From the NCBI GenBank assembly GCA_950295325.1, contig OX485808.1, positions 19,924,527 to 19,984,526 on the forward strand: 60,000 nt of DNA. Reading direction: 5' to 3'. Below the pieces are notes generated by a model. The model ran no database searches and was not told the origin of the DNA. It saw only the letters and a program-made list of their open reading frames with translations. The translations under genes and the position numbers were made by a program. Each line of letters starts with the position of its first letter. Position 1 is the stretch's first letter. This DNA comes from Polytrichum commune. Taxonomy: Eukaryota; Streptophyta; Polytrichopsida; Polytrichales; Polytrichaceae. Positions 1-13,841 of the stretch are shown in pieces.

Positions 1-796
1 CCATGCCTTCCACATCCCTTGACTCATTCATGTTGTTAGAGTAATATGTACTTTGTTTGGAAACTCGTGTTTTGGACTAGCTCACTCTCATTCGCATCAA
101 GAAAGTTCAAAAATCCCCTTGAAAGCTCATCATTCATACCATTGCTCGGTTGTGTATCAATGTTCCATGGGGTCGGATATCCCCCGGGCATTATGTGGCC
201 TTTATTCTAACTTTTCTCCACATTTGGAGTATACTAAACCTTAACAATCTATATTGCAACTGAGTAATCAACAAGAAAAAACTATTCATTAATACAAATG
301 CATTGTATTAGTGAAGTTGTTTGTCATAATCACATTTGTAGTTAAAATGTAATATATTAATTCTAAAAATAAATTAAAATGTTGCATGCCATTGCTTAGC
401 TTTCTCATTACCTGGTTATGGGTCACCACCAATAATTGAAGAATCTACCTGCTTGAATCATGGGGCCAACTCAATTTGGAAAGAGACCATACTCTGAAGC
501 CTGTGTAATGCTATGTTCTTGAGATGACGCTTCCCAACTTAATTTTCTGCAAACCCCAACATTATTTGTGGCGAAGATCTTAAATGAAAAAATGTGAATG
601 GGGTGCCATAATTGAAGAACAAACTCCTTAGGAGTTAGTATGCCTTACAAGTAGGATCTTCTATGTTAATTTAGAAATAAGGATTCCAAATTTGAAGTGG
701 AATTTGTGAAATATGGACTCCTTCATTCCATACGCTTTATCCCACTTGGGTTAATATAATGGGCCTAGGTATTAGAAGATTCTATATCAAGGTACA
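1..796. other. AT-rich intergenic sequence
   Basis: Nothing recognised. Confidence 0.6.
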
Positions 797-798
797 TA

Positions 799-933
799 AC
801 ATTACTCAACATCCACTACTTGTTTAGTGGACCCTCAGACTATACCCGTTGGATGCTCAAAAAGTTGAGCAAGAGACTTAACTTTCTTATATTTTGAGGG
901 TCCACTGAACAAATAGTATGTGCTAAGTAATGT
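799..933. mobile_element. TA-flanked inverted-repeat MITE, copy A (135 bp)
   Basis: TA duplications at 797-798 and 934-935. The left arm ACATTACTCAACATCCACTA mirrors the right arm (reverse complement ACATTACTTAGCACATACTA). TTAGTGGACCCTCA faces TGAGGGTCCACTGA. Confidence 0.85.
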
Positions 934-935
934 TA

Positions 936-3847
936 TGTACTCTGAGACAAACAAAATCACAAAGACTAACTCCCTCAATGTAACTCATAACCATGCATGC
1001 AATGGCTAAAGATTTGTGGTCTACATACTCATCCATCATGGATAAAGGAGTTTTTGTAATACAATCCCCTTATAAGTTGAGACCGATTCATCCCCACTTA
1101 AGTAATGTGGGGTCTTGACACCATTCTTGGAATCCAATCATCTAGTATTACATATTTTTAGGTTAGAGTTACTTCAATACGTTTTCACCTCCCCAAGGGT
1201 GAGTTAGATAGACACCACAAACCTCTAGGTTGTAGTCAATCCAAAGTTGTATTTTAAGTAGAAATATGCTATTTTTTGTTCCATAAATTTTATTGGTGAG
1301 TCCACCAATTTTATTTGGTCTACTTAGCATGTAATGTGGACATATACTCAATATTCTTTTATATGTATAGAATGTCATACGAAGTGATTGTACTTTCCAC
1401 AAATGCACTGTAGACACACGACACAACCTATGCAAATGTTAAGTGTGGACTAGGCTTTGGTCCAAATTTTACTCCAAAACTTGATTTCTATTGCATACCC
1501 AACTTGTATATTCTTCACTTACCAAAGCTCGTGCCCATATAATTTTATACTTGCGTTCGACTAGAAAGTCATGTCAACTCTCAATTCAACCTCTTTGGTT
1601 TTCACACCTATAATGAAAATTGCACCCTCCGGGCCCCCAATAAGATTAAAAACGATCATTGACAACAATTGTCCACAAGGTTTTTCAAAGTTCTTGTAAA
1701 TTAGATGGAAATCAAAATTAACGATGGTGGGGACAATGTTGTTACATAATGCAGTTGCAACTACTACCGATGCAAGTACATTGATGTGTCTTATCAGTGT
1801 GGGTTATAATTTGAAGTTACATGTTGTTGTATTTTTATTTTGTTTTACTGAAGATGTAATTTGTTACTAAATGACATATATAGCTAGGATGCAAATAAGG
1901 AATAAGAAATAATTTACTTGACTAAGTAGATGACATCCTTAATAATCAATTATAGCAACAACATGTAACTCTAAAAAATCCCAACTCTATATAGTAATTT
2001 AAGTCATTATAACAACCAAAATGGGTGTAATGTGTTGGATAGAGAACAATGCATCAACTTCAAAAGGAATTGCTTCAAAAACTCTTGAACATCAACCAAA
2101 ATGTAAAGGTGCTTTGGAACATAAAACTTGTACATTTTTGTTGGTAACATCATCATTAGTAGTTTCTTAGAGAAATACGTATGGTGTAGATATTTCACAT
2201 TAAGTCAACTTAACTCACCTAAGTTTTCAAAAACACCACCTTAGACTTGTAAGGGTCAAACCCCTAAATGCTCATATGGTGTGCTTTGGTGAAAAATAAA
2301 ATTTGCAAAATGTGAGGCATTTGTTTGAAAGTCATTTGAGGAAGATCTAGGGTTCTCTTAAGGGAAGTACACAATGGAGTGAAGAGAATGAGGTGTAAAA
2401 ATTCACAAAGTATTCATCCACCCATCTATCATTTTATGATAGACATTATCCCCTTAGCGCCTAAGAGACCACTCAATGTGGCTCAATTCTTTTGGGGGAA
2501 AGAGAGGGTGAGGGTTTGAGGCTTAATTAGCTGACCCCAACCCCACCACAACCAAACTAATTTTTTAATTTCTCGTCAAAGTTAGGCAACAAGAACAATG
2601 GATATGGAAAACCGACAACCATCCCATTTATGGTATTTGGTCACATGCGTAATAGTGTCAGTTACCCTATTTTGAGTCTTATGTTAGATTATACTGATGA
2701 TCAACAACTTTACTTTAAGTGTCACTTGCCACTTGGCGTTCAAGTGTGCTTACTAATATCTTGGTGTAAGTATGCTGAATAGTGGTCAATACCCATCGCA
2801 CAATATACATTGGCATGCATGTGTTGCATAATGGTCTACAAGTGACCATTTTGTAAAATTTGACCATCAAGATTCACCCTAAAGTGTACAAATGACACTT
2901 GCCATTAGTATGCTCAAAAGTATTTGGCTCTTGAATACTAAAATGTAAACACACGACACTTGCTAGCAGTACACTCAAAAATATCTTTCCCTTGGATACT
3001 AAAACTCAAGACTATCATCTAAAGTATCCCAATGTGGTACTCTAAATGTCATAGTGCATATTTTTTTCATTTAAAAAAATTACTTATGTTGACAAATGAA
3101 ATGATATTGGCAATTAGCGGGCATGACACTCTAAGACCTCTTAGGCATCTAGTTTAGTTCCCTCTCTCATGCCCTTAGGTGGATATGGTCCTCCATGTCC
3201 TCATTATCCAATGGTCCTTGAGCTCCAATTACATGTGTGGGCCTTTCTTGGCCACTCTTCTTTAGTGGACACGTAGAGTACATGTGTCCAAAACCGACCA
3301 CTTAAGAGATTTTGCGCCATAATTGGAGAAGTATAAAACAATGCAAATTTTTCCCATGTAGGAAGATAGAAATCAAGAGGACTACAATTCTTTTGGTAAT
3401 TTCATTCTTATAATATGAAATTCCTATGAATGTTTGAAAAACCAAAAGTTGGCTGAAAAATATTACCAATATTTAGAGTCTGCCATAACTACTCATTCCT
3501 CCTCAATTTAGCACTCACAATATTGACATATGTTATGTCACTATTGGTTCCGGACTGATCAAAATCCAGTCCTAGCCTGATCGAAATTAAGGCACCCTAT
3601 AGATTCTTGATGGGGTCATGATTGAAAATAGGTGGTTTGACTATACATTTGAGTGGCATATGGCATGGCATGTAGTTAAGAAAGGAGACCAAACTAACAT
3701 GTGTTACGATGAGATTCAACGATGTGCTCAAAATGTAGACATCCTCTAGGTTTGACAATTGGTACAATTGGGGGAGCCTATGTCATCCCTGGGGGGGGTG
3801 GACTCTTCATACCACATACGAACTAACGAGAGTGTAAGAAGGGGTAA
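936..3847. other. AT-rich intergenic sequence
   Basis: No gene or clear element. About 3545-3645 resembles 28030-28115 in the same orientation. Short ORFs only. Confidence 0.6.
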
Positions 3848-3849
3848 TA

Positions 3850-4643
3850 CTCCTTTGGTAAGATGAATTCACAAAAGTGCAAACTCAATTCCATAATTTT
3901 CCAAACCAATTTAGCAATATGCTCTACCAGTTTTGATTGGAATCATAAACCAAGTTCATTATATAGACAATCAATCTCAATACATGTTGTGAACAATTTC
4001 ATGATTTGATGCCCATATTCACAACCTCCCAAAATCAATTTCATGAATTGCATAACTTTATTTCACACAAAACTCGTTTTGCACTCTACTCAGACGGCCA
4101 ACACTCTTCCCACTATCAAAGCCACAACCACATTACACTCTCAAACCCATGAGATTGCACACTCCAATTCCATTGGTTTGTGTTGCTTGCTTTGATGTAC
4201 AATAATCAAAGACCATAGAAGAACCAACATTGCTTGCTTCCTGCTTTGAGGTGTCATTATGAAAGATTAAAGAAAAATTGACGTAAAGGTTAGAGACTTC
4301 CAACTAAATACAAAATAAAGAGGAACCAATGAACATTGTGATGGCAAAGAATGCGAAACGAGAAAGCGAGAAGTTGTGAAGTTGAAAATACAAAAACTAC
4401 ATAGTGCAAAATCATTTATGAAATTGATTTGGAAGATTCATGAAATTGCAAGAGAAAAGGTCCACTATCATCAAATTGAGGTCTGCCACATGTTAGGTCG
4501 GTTTAGAAGAATCATGAACTAATTTAAAAGGTTTATGAAATTGGTAGAGTACTCTGGTAACATTGGATGGAAGGTTCATGAATTATCTAAGAACCTTAAT
4601 GAAGTTGAGTTTGCACATCCGTGAAGTCATCTTACCAAAGGAG
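3850..4643 (+). mobile_element. TA-flanked inverted-repeat element, copy 1 (794 bp)
   Basis: TA at 3848-3849 and 4644-4645. The left end CTCCTTTGGTAAGATGAATTC mirrors the right end, whose reverse complement is CTCCTTTGGTAAGATGACTTC. Subterminal repeats include many CATGAAATTG/CAATTTCATG motifs. Same length as copy 2 (30581-31374). Stowaway/mariner-like ends; no transposase. Confidence 0.85.
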
Positions 4644-7600
4644 TATTTGAGGTATTAGCATGCATACTATACACAAGGGAAAGGTATTAATTTTCTCTAG
4701 TGTGTACATTTAAAAGGTTATTAAAAATCTTTAAGTAAAGGTGGATGTACAAAAGGGGGCCTAAGGTTTAGACCAAAAATTCGACAATAGATATCTTAGT
4801 TTTCATCAAATTCATATTTTCATCCATTGTTGTCATATGGTGATAGTCCTCAAGACTCCATTGTCCATTCTTATTAAGGTTCACATTTGGCTTCTAGATT
4901 TTACATACTAGAAGCTCTTTGGAGTGCTCATGGGCTCCCTTGAGTTTTGCTCTCTAGATTGTGGCTAAGTTACTGTGTTGTTGTCTTTGTTTGTTATATG
5001 CAATTAGTGAGTCGCATTCTATAGACTCAAATATGTTTAATGACAATCTCAATAGAACGTCATAATAGAGTTTACATGTAATCAAGTCATATTTAAATCA
5101 TGGATTATATTTTGTGTGTGTAGTGGATGCATTTATCACATTGAATTGAAAAGCACAGTGTAATTAGATGCATATAGTTTCTAGCCCGCTATGAGTATGT
5201 ATATAATTATTTTTCTATATAAACCTCTCGTATATAGGGGGTTTAATTTCATAGTGACCCATGAATGCCATTTAAGTTTCCAATGATGAGTCCCCACACC
5301 CCCTCCCCCCCCCCCCTCCCCCACCACCACCCCCAAAGACATGACCATACAAAGAGAAAGATGACTTTCATTTTGACCTCCCATAAATTAGGCATCTTCA
5401 ATTATAAAACTTGAAATGAAAATCTTCATGATTTCATAATTGCTAACTGAATGAGACAATTCTTGAGTTGATCCAACAAACAAATATGTATGTAGTGTTG
5501 CAAGCGCTTATAATATGGTTCCCAAAAAGGTTTCCGTGTATGGTTTTCTTGTCCTTTGGCATTTATGTGAAATTCCTTGAAGCATTTTCCAATGCACATC
5601 CTTTTCTTCCCACGTTGTTCACATCATGAAAACGTTTTGCGCACAATGCCCGCACAATTCATCATCTAATTCCTTTGGGCTCCACCATGGAAAGCCTTTG
5701 TCACATTCAATGCATAAATGGATTTAATAGTATCACTCCCATTTCAATGGTGTAGCAACACTTTTGCAAAATTGGGTCCACAATTGGGTCCAACCATGAT
5801 AAGGTGAATCACTAAGGACTAAATAAGAAGGAATCCTTTCATTTCATAAAGACTCTTCTTTGAGGCAATGTATTACCAATTGAAATTACAAACCATGGAT
5901 CAAATGTATTGGAAGTATTTACAATTGTGCTAAGCCTTCACTTAATTGTAATCCACCATGTAGTGTCACCAACTTTGAATGTAAACCTAACATTATTGTC
6001 GTTCCTTGTTAAAAACTTGGGCATTATGGATTTACAATGTTGCAAATTATATTGACACTTAGTAAGTGATTTTCAATCCAAATTTCAATCATCCATGAGT
6101 CACACGTTTTCATTACAAAAATGTTAGGATGAAAAATATACCAAACTTTGTGAGAAATGCATTATAGAAATGTAAGTTGGGATGACAATACTTGTAATCT
6201 TGTTCCTAAGAAGTGTCATTTGAAGAGTTACCAAAGTGACATAAAACACCATATGACACTAAATACAATATTTAGTGTAGAGTTTGCTTCTCATCTAGTT
6301 TTATGTTTTAGGGCTAAGATGTTTAATTGTTGTTTGCTAAAGTGGACCAAAAAAATGCTCTAGTATCCTAAAACCATAGTTGTTTTCTAGTCAAACGCCT
6401 AAAAGTAGTAGCAAAATGTTGTTTAAATTGGATGTTATTTCATAGCAGTCTTTATTGTTGTATTAAGTACTTAAATGTAGACGATCAAGACAAGATCTTC
6501 AAAACTGATCATAAAAAGTAATCCTCAAAAGCAAATGGTTAAGTCTGGTTTTGGATGTAAATTTCACAACCTTCAATATCCTTGATTTTTTCTTTCTTCA
6601 TATACCTTGAATTCCATTGTAAACTTGAGGTCATCATTGAATATATTTATTTGTAGAAAATAATCTATTATATTATATTATATTTAAAACAAAATCTAAA
6701 TAATTACTTGTTCAATATCACCACTTGCACATGACTTGCATTGTCTTCCAGAATATGTACATTATTTGAAAAAAAAAAGATCAACATAAATTTCTTGGCT
6801 TTGTAAATCAACAAGTTTTAAAAAAATATTGATTTTTTTCACGAAATTTAAAGTTAGTACATAGATTTGAATCACTTTCACTTAAACTTATGCAGGGATC
6901 GAGAGTTCCCACGTTGTTGTGCTTGCACCCCTTTACATGATTCTATTGCCCACACACAAGATAGGCACAACAAAAATAAATGCGTTGGAGGAGAAGACGA
7001 ACAGGAGGAGGAGGAAGAAGAATGCAAAGCCATATATGAGAAATCAACATCCATTCTCAAGTGTATGTTACATGTTCCTACATGTATGTGGGCCAATATT
7101 GAAGGACATGGAACAATGACCTTTGCATCTTCTAAGTTGGAGGCAAAAGGATGTGCATGGTTATCGTGCGGCATGTTATATTGTCCACCCAAGATATTGC
7201 GCAGACCATCCAAGGCATGCATTTGTGACACCAACACTCTTCGGGGATTCTTTAATGAGTGGTGCCTAAAATCAACATCTACATAGAATCCAAATACATT
7301 TGCATCTCATTTACACACAATGGAATGGGAAAGAAAATTGCATCACATTAACCTCCTTTTTTTTAACTTGCATTTGAATCACATGCATGCATATTTCAAT
7401 GACCAAACAAAAGGATTGACTTGCAACTAATGCTATGTCAATTTGCATTTGAATCACACACATTTGCATCACACAAGTGAACACATCCAAAGAATTATTT
7501 TTGAAACAGCATTCAACCATCCCTATTGTGGTTTCCATTTCAATCACATGGTTTTTTGTTGGTTAACATTTTGAACCAATCGATTCAATCCTTCCTAATA

Positions 7601-7667
7601 GTACATGTGGCATGTATTCTTACACGCCAAAACATATGTATGAAGGACAAGCCTACACTTTCACCCC
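4644..7667. other. AT-rich intergenic sequence
   Basis: Contains a C-rich run (5290-5334) and an ACTACACTAAAT-family copy (about 5955-6285). ORFs overlap on both strands at 6867-7286; a possible splice acceptor (TATGCAG) at 6895 precedes them, but no domain is visible, so no gene is called. Confidence 0.5.
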
Positions 7668-7669
7668 TA

Positions 7670-8013
7670 ACATTACCCAACCCAATACTCTTAACTCCGG
7701 CGCGGAGTTCAATGCGGCTCCGATGCGGCTCCGGGGAGGTTCGGATGCCAGCTCCGGTGGGTCCATTTTTCTGGCCCTCCCCGTTTTGGCCCCTTGATGA
7801 CTTTTTTTGGGTTTTTTTTGCTAAATTTGGGTTCTACGGCCCCAAATTACTCCAGGAGGCCCCTTATGAGATCAAGTAAGGCCCCACCCAATCAAAAAAA
7901 TAGGGGGCAATTTTTGCCCCAACCCACCCGAACCCACCGGAGCTGGCATCCGAACCTCCCCGGAGCCGCATCGAACTCCGCGCCGGAGTTAAGAGTATTG
8001 GGTTGGGTAATGT
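7670..8013. mobile_element. TA-flanked foldback MITE, copy D (344 bp), GC-rich arms
   Basis: TA duplications at 7668-7669 and 8014-8015. The arms are over 100 bp and nearly perfect complements, starting ACATTACCCAACCCAATACT and running through CTCCGGCGCGGAGTTC to GATGCCAGCTCCGGTGGG. The left arm has an extra ATGCGGCTCCG duplication. Arms are GC-rich in an AT-rich setting. The ORFs here come from the arms. Confidence 0.9.
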
Positions 8014-11000
8014 TATCCCACTTTCACTAGCTAGGCGAGCTTTAAAACATACGACGTGTTCTACACACATTGTAAAGATTTCCATTTTGACTAGATTAAG
8101 TGGGTAAGGGAAAGGTTTAATTGAGACTTGTGGTCATGTATGACCCCATGAGCTACAAGGCCCTAGGGCCTTGGGCTATGGGTAGAGAGTTTGGATCTTT
8201 GCATGTCTTTGCATGTCTTCATGTTGTGGAGCTTTAATTTTAATGTCCCAAGATTGGCTTCCTTTTTTTCACTTTGCATTATTTAAATGTCCGCCTTGAC
8301 TCAACTATTGAAAACTTGACCATCCTCCAAAATAAGAAGTTGCTTAAGCTTACGTGGTTTTAGCCACACTACATCCCATGTCTTTGAATTGGAAGCGGCG
8401 GTCTTGTGGGTGGAGCGTAAGAGAATTTTGGCGTCCACACATGCCTAATGGTGCAAATTTTTGTCTTGGGGCTAATTCTCTCCTTTTTTTAGGAAGCGGA
8501 ATGCAAGATTTCCGGTATTTGACTAGACTTGTCAGCTTTAATGATTTTCCAAAAAAAGAGGGGACCAACCTTGGAGCAAGGCTACACCATCGCCACGCTT
8601 CCCTAGGCCCTCCCGATGTGAACAAACGCGAGTGAATATTGTGGGCTGAGGATAAAAGAATTTTGGCCTTCACATGTGGCTAACCATGTGGAACTTTGTC
8701 CTAACTTCTAAGATTGGTTCCACCCTTTATTTAACATGGAAGGCTAGATTTTAGGTTTTGACCGAACCGAAGCCATTGAAACTTGTTCCAAAAAAAGAGG
8801 GACCAACCTCGGAACAAAGGCTCCCAAATATGAGGCACATGTTATGGCTAGAATTCTCTTACCTCGGCTCGTGAAATCGCCTACCCATCTCTCTATTCCG
8901 AATAGGGGGCCAAATCGTGTTTGTGCGAGGGGAGAATTCTCGTAACATTCAAAGTTTCCACCTGTCGGGGCTACTATACGAGACTATTTAGGTACCGACC
9001 TTCAATTCTTAGGGACACAATTTGTGAGATCTCTTTAGAAGTAACAACCCCAAGCTTACATAAAACACACTAATGCATAATCTACAATGAGTTAGAATAG
9101 CATATTCTAGAGTATTCAAAGTAAGCTAAATATAACCACATTTGGTCTCACGTAGGCGTGTACGAGCACACAAAATGTACAGGGGAATGACCTCCCCGAG
9201 ATACGGTTGGGCATGTTTGACTAAAGAAAGTTGGCAACAAGCTTGTCCCCATACATGCTTGAACAAACAACTAGAGCAACCATTTTCTCCTCCTCCTTCT
9301 TCTTCTTCTTCGAGCCTTGAAGCATGTTAAAAAAAGAAGGGTGCAAATTTGATGGCCGTACAAAATATATATATCATACTCACATACAACGGGGATGGTG
9401 GGGGGGGGGGGGGGGGGGTCAAACGATTCGATTTTGCACTTTGTTTATTAACTTGAAGTTCTCTCAAGTGTTCCGTTGTGGATGATTGGGTGTTCAGGAT
9501 TGTGAGATTTTCCGAATCAAGTGGGAGCTAATATTAGAGCAATCATTAGAACCTGCAATTAAAACTCTCCATATTCAAGTGCTACGTGAAAATGATAACA
9601 AAAATTAAAACCGGGTGGGTCCCCCCCCCCGCCCCCCCACAATGAGCTCGACAATGAGTATGACTACACTAAATGTTGTATTTAGTGTCACCAACACTAA
9701 ATATAAACCTAATATTATTTGTCGTTCCTTGTAGAAATAGTTTGGTCACTATAGATTTACAATGTTGCAATTACTATCACTTGCTAAGTGATTTGTGATC
9801 CAAATTCCAATGAACATGAGAATGTTTTCATCACGTAAATGTTAGAAAGCATAATATATCAAACTTTGTTTCAATGATTGGCATGGATTTCATCCAAATG
9901 TCAATCATCCATTACAATACTTGTAAACTTTTCCATAAGAAGAGTAATTAGAAACGTGACCACAATGACATAGAATAGCGTATGACACAAAATATGATGT
10001 TTAGTGCAGTGAAGGTGTGTAGGTATTATTCAATTTGTTGAGTTTTCATCATGTTGTCTAGCTTCTACAATCGATTTACACAACAAAACTTGTGTTGCAT
10101 ACGCAAATGTATGATAAAGCATGAACAAACATCGAAGTGAAAATTGGGTCTCCCCTTATTTAATTATGGTATTCGAAAGTTGCATTTTCTCACTATGAAT
10201 CGTAATGAACAAGTTGCAATGGACGATTGAAATAGATAAGTTTTCTTCTAGTGTTATCAAACACAATAAGATTTTTGATTGGGGGCATTATATCTCATGA
10301 AAGTTTCCAACCTAGTGCATTCCATGTGTAAGAAGCCCATTACATTTCCGTCATTGGGACTTACATGCGAAAGGTTGAGTTAGTCTAGCAAATTCCCTTG
10401 TGCATAAAGTCAGAGCCCACATCAACATCTGTGGTACTGAAATGGAACAACTGACAAACTAGTCAAGGTTGGAGACTTCCTAATGAAAGACCCTATTCCT
10501 TTCATATAATGAAGGCATATCATTTCCATATTGGCACCCTCCTAAATGGATGCATGCATGTATGTATGTAGGTATGTTTGTATGTATGTAAAGTTTAGGG
10601 TATGAACTAAAATAATTTCAATCGCAAAAGGTAGCATAAATACAACCATCAAGTAATAGTGGCCATCACCGGACGGATTTTTCCAACTAACCACTAAATT
10701 GCTTCTACAAACAAAAAAACTCTCTCACACAAGAAGTATAATTAAACTCCTTCAAAATGTCCATCTTTAGTCAAATCAAGCGCCTTATCATAATCTTTCA
10801 AAGGTTTATGCCAAGCAATCCTACCAACATTTTTTTTTTGGGGGGGGGGTGGGCCGATGCAATAGAAAACGTGCCTGACATGGTTGAGCTTTGGTTCCTT
10901 CTCTCTTTGGATTGTTTCCCAATTCATGCCCAAACTTCAAAAATTCATAACGTCAGGTTTGGGCGTGAACTTTAAAAACTATCCCAAAAAAATGGGGCAA

Positions 11001-11194
11001 CTTTGAGAGGAAGCTCCACAATCTAAGGCACATATAAGGGTTGATTATATATTCTATCTTGGCCCAACCAATCTTTGCAAGTTTGATCTTTAATTGTATA
11101 TGACAAGGACATAAGGTAGAAGCCTTAGTGACCCAATTTTGACATATTATTTCTTAGAAGATAACTAAAACCAACACCTAAAAACTTGCCCAAT

Positions 11195-11226
<32 letters not shown>

Positions 11227-11739
11227 TGTATAATGAGAATACCTGAACATCAAGTTCCCAATAATGCCGAGCAATCTACCAATTAAACTTTGAGACCTTA
11301 TAACTTTTGTATATGAAATGCAAAGAATACATACTTTGGTGCATTGGAATCCCCTTTAATTTGGTGAATGAGAAAAATAAATTCTTACGTAATCTCAATA
11401 TAGTATATACATGCTCGCTTAAAGTGACGGTTTTGGCACCCTCTACCTTGACTTGATCGGGACTTGATGTCTCAAGTGAGGCTCCCCTTGCTCATCGGCT
11501 CCCGATTTTCCATGAATTCTTCTTTTGGCTACTGAGCCCAATTGGTGGTGCTTGTCTTTGGTGGCTTTGCAGCCTCCATGTTACTTGATCTGGTCACTCT
11601 TAAATTTGGTTCAGTTGCTAGCCCAATCCACTTGCACAGAACTCATTTTTTGTGGGTTGATGTCATGGTTATGTTTTATCACAACACAATACATTCTCGT
11701 ATGTTTGCAAGATGTTTAGTTTTCTTGAGTGTGGCGTAC
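8014..11739. other. Intergenic repeats without gene
   Basis: Includes half-elements of the GGTAAGAGAATT foldback family (about 8410-8890), a 19-G run (9400-9418), C10-G-C7 (9621-9638), an ACTACACTAAATG element (about 9664-10017), a T10-G10 run (10830-10849) and an ATGT microsatellite (11197-11231). An ORF near 11525-11751 may be a decayed upstream part of the adjacent LINE. Confidence 0.6.
9664..10017. mobile_element. Inverted-repeat element with ACTACACTAAAT ends
   Basis: The left end CTACACTAAATGTTGTATTTA and right end ATATGATGTTTAGTGCAGTG are mirror-like. The interior (GTCGTTCCTTGTAGAAATAG, ATTTACAATGTTGCAATT) recurs at about 5955-6285 and 27700-27980, so this is a three-copy non-autonomous family. 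Confidence 0.6.
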
Positions 11740-13841
11740 TGGTGCGGCTGAGGAACCCCACCAGATTGGGTGGAGAAATATCAGTGGAAGTGGGCTATGA
11801 ATGAAGATTTGTTGAAATTACTTGGTACACTTTTTGGTCTTCATCTAGAGTTGCAGGACGCTAATCAATTTTTGGTGAATAGGGTCAAGGGCAAACTCAA
11901 GTATTGGAGTTCTACACACTTGTCCCTTGCTAGTGAGACTCTCATTGTGAATAAGGTGTCAATGCCATCCCTTTGGTATTTCATCGCGGTGTGGGTCGGT
12001 TCCAAGAAAGCATTGGGGAAGATTAAGGCCTTGTTCTGTAACTACTTATGGTTTGGATCTGAGAACATGGCTAGAGCATGTGTGAGCTGGAATGACTGTA
12101 CAATGCTGAAGAAGGTTGGGGGACCTAGTCCTACTTCCTTGGAGGGTGCTATGCAAGCACTTATGAGCAAATGGACCGTTCAAGCACTTCTATCCAATTG
12201 GTCGAATTTGCAAACCTTGTTGAGGTACCGCATCACATAATTGCAACCTTCTTACCATGGTTCTTGGGGTCCATCCTTTTTCTAGTTGTTTTCTCCTAAT
12301 TTCTCAATCAAAGGTGGTTCAAAAGTTTGGTGCCACATTACTCAGGCGTGGAAGATGATAGCGCGAACGGTAACATACCTTTCCCCGTATGTTCCAGATT
12401 ATGATTTGCAACTTCACCTTTGGTTGAAGATAGAATACCAAGGTCTATATTATGATATTACTATGGATATTGCTTGTACTCATTTATAGAAAATGATTGA
12501 GGTACTTCCAGGACAGCCAGGATCCCGAAAGGAATGTTTTTCAGGAATGGGAAGAAGCAAAAGCTAAATTCTCCCTTGCCGAGATTTACTATGATTTTTG
12601 GGTTAAGTTGGTGGAGTTCTATGGACCCTTTTGTGATAGGATGCTTGGCCAACATGGAGCTCAACCCATATCACAAGAATGAGTTGGCATGTATAGAAAC
12701 CCAAAGGACATTCTCCCTAAATGGGTGGCTAGTGTTGGTTACTTCAAATAGTTTAACCTATGTCCAGTGCACTTGAGCGCGGAATCTATGGGCACTTCCC
12801 TAAGTCCACCATCAACTCGCAATACTTTACTTTCATGGAGGTCAAACCAAATGCAAGGAGTGTATCTCCACATGTGGTTTTCTTAGGATGGATGTCATGA
12901 GTCATGGTGGATTGACTGACATGAAGGAGTGCCCATACCCAATCCACGTTGTTCTTTGGGAAATTGGACCAACTAATTCGTGACCCGGCATGTTGGTGTT
13001 GGCATGAGATTACCATCTTCCTCGTGTACTCAGCCAAGCTTGGGAGGAAATGGATTTCTACTCAACAAGCCCTTGAGAAGTTAGTATGTAATAAATGGTG
13101 AAATGAAATTCCTCCCTCCACTTCTTTGAGATGGAATATCATCTCACACAATCATAAGGCACAAAAGGAGGCGGCTTTCGTGTGGTCGGTCATTCATAAG
13201 GTGGTGGCAATGAATGGATGGCGTGGGAGAATCTTGGTGGAGATTGACAAAAGTTGTTCTCATTGTGGCTCGCAATTTGTGGAGTCGGTGGAGCACATGT
13301 TCTTCAACTGCCCTCTAGCTCAACAAGTACATTGTTATGTTGCTAACATTTCGTGGCAACTCTTGGCCAAATTAAGTGACCTCGGCCCTTGAAAATCTTT
13401 TTCAATGAAGCAATGCCTCTTTGATCAACATGTTTGGAAGACACTGAAACGGTTTATTCGCATTTGGTTTTTTTTGAGAAGTGGCCTTCCATGGATTATT
13501 TGGTGCCAACAAAATGATATTGTTTTTAATGTCCTTCAATGGCATGTGGAGAAGATACACCAAGTGGTATGGGAATCTTTGCCGGACTATGGTAGAATTG
13601 AGTGGAAATGGACTCTCACGGACTTGGAAGAAGCCCCGGACATTGCCTATCAAGATGTTTTTGAGGAATTTGATTCAGTGTGGTGTGTCAAAGGTCTTAT
13701 TGTGACTCGGAACTATTTAGTGGTCACGTGGAAGACCTCGGATGGGCATTATTTCTTGATGCCCTTCGATTTTGGGTTTACACCGAGGTAGTTGTACTTG
13801 GTTCTTTCTTGCAATTGAATCTTTCAATTTGTGCCAAAAAA
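11740..13841 (+). pseudogene. LINE-type non-LTR retrotransposon, decayed C-terminal half
   Basis: Broken frames give consecutive parts of a LINE polyprotein. At 11770-12240 is the end of the reverse transcriptase and its thumb-like region, with KGKLKYWSSTHLSLASETLI and an F-WFGSE-VSW motif. Frames at 12286-12776 continue it. At 13126-13392 is the zf-RVT zinc-binding domain with CSHCGSQFVESVEHMFFNC (C-X2-C...H-X4-C). At 13405-13791 is the C-terminal tail. The 3' end after the stop is about 50 bp ending TTTGTGCC plus six A. Stops and frame changes throughout make it inactive; catalytic RT motifs upstream are not recognised. Such elements copy their own RNA into genomic DNA. Confidence 0.85.

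Noticed and set aside
6867-7286. 139-codon ORF (with overlapping ORFs on the other strand)
   Set aside because: No ATG start, overlapping long ORFs on both strands, no domain; probably chance.
7526-8085. Several Pro/Ser-rich ORFs
   Set aside because: They arise from the GC-rich arms of the foldback element at 7670-8013.
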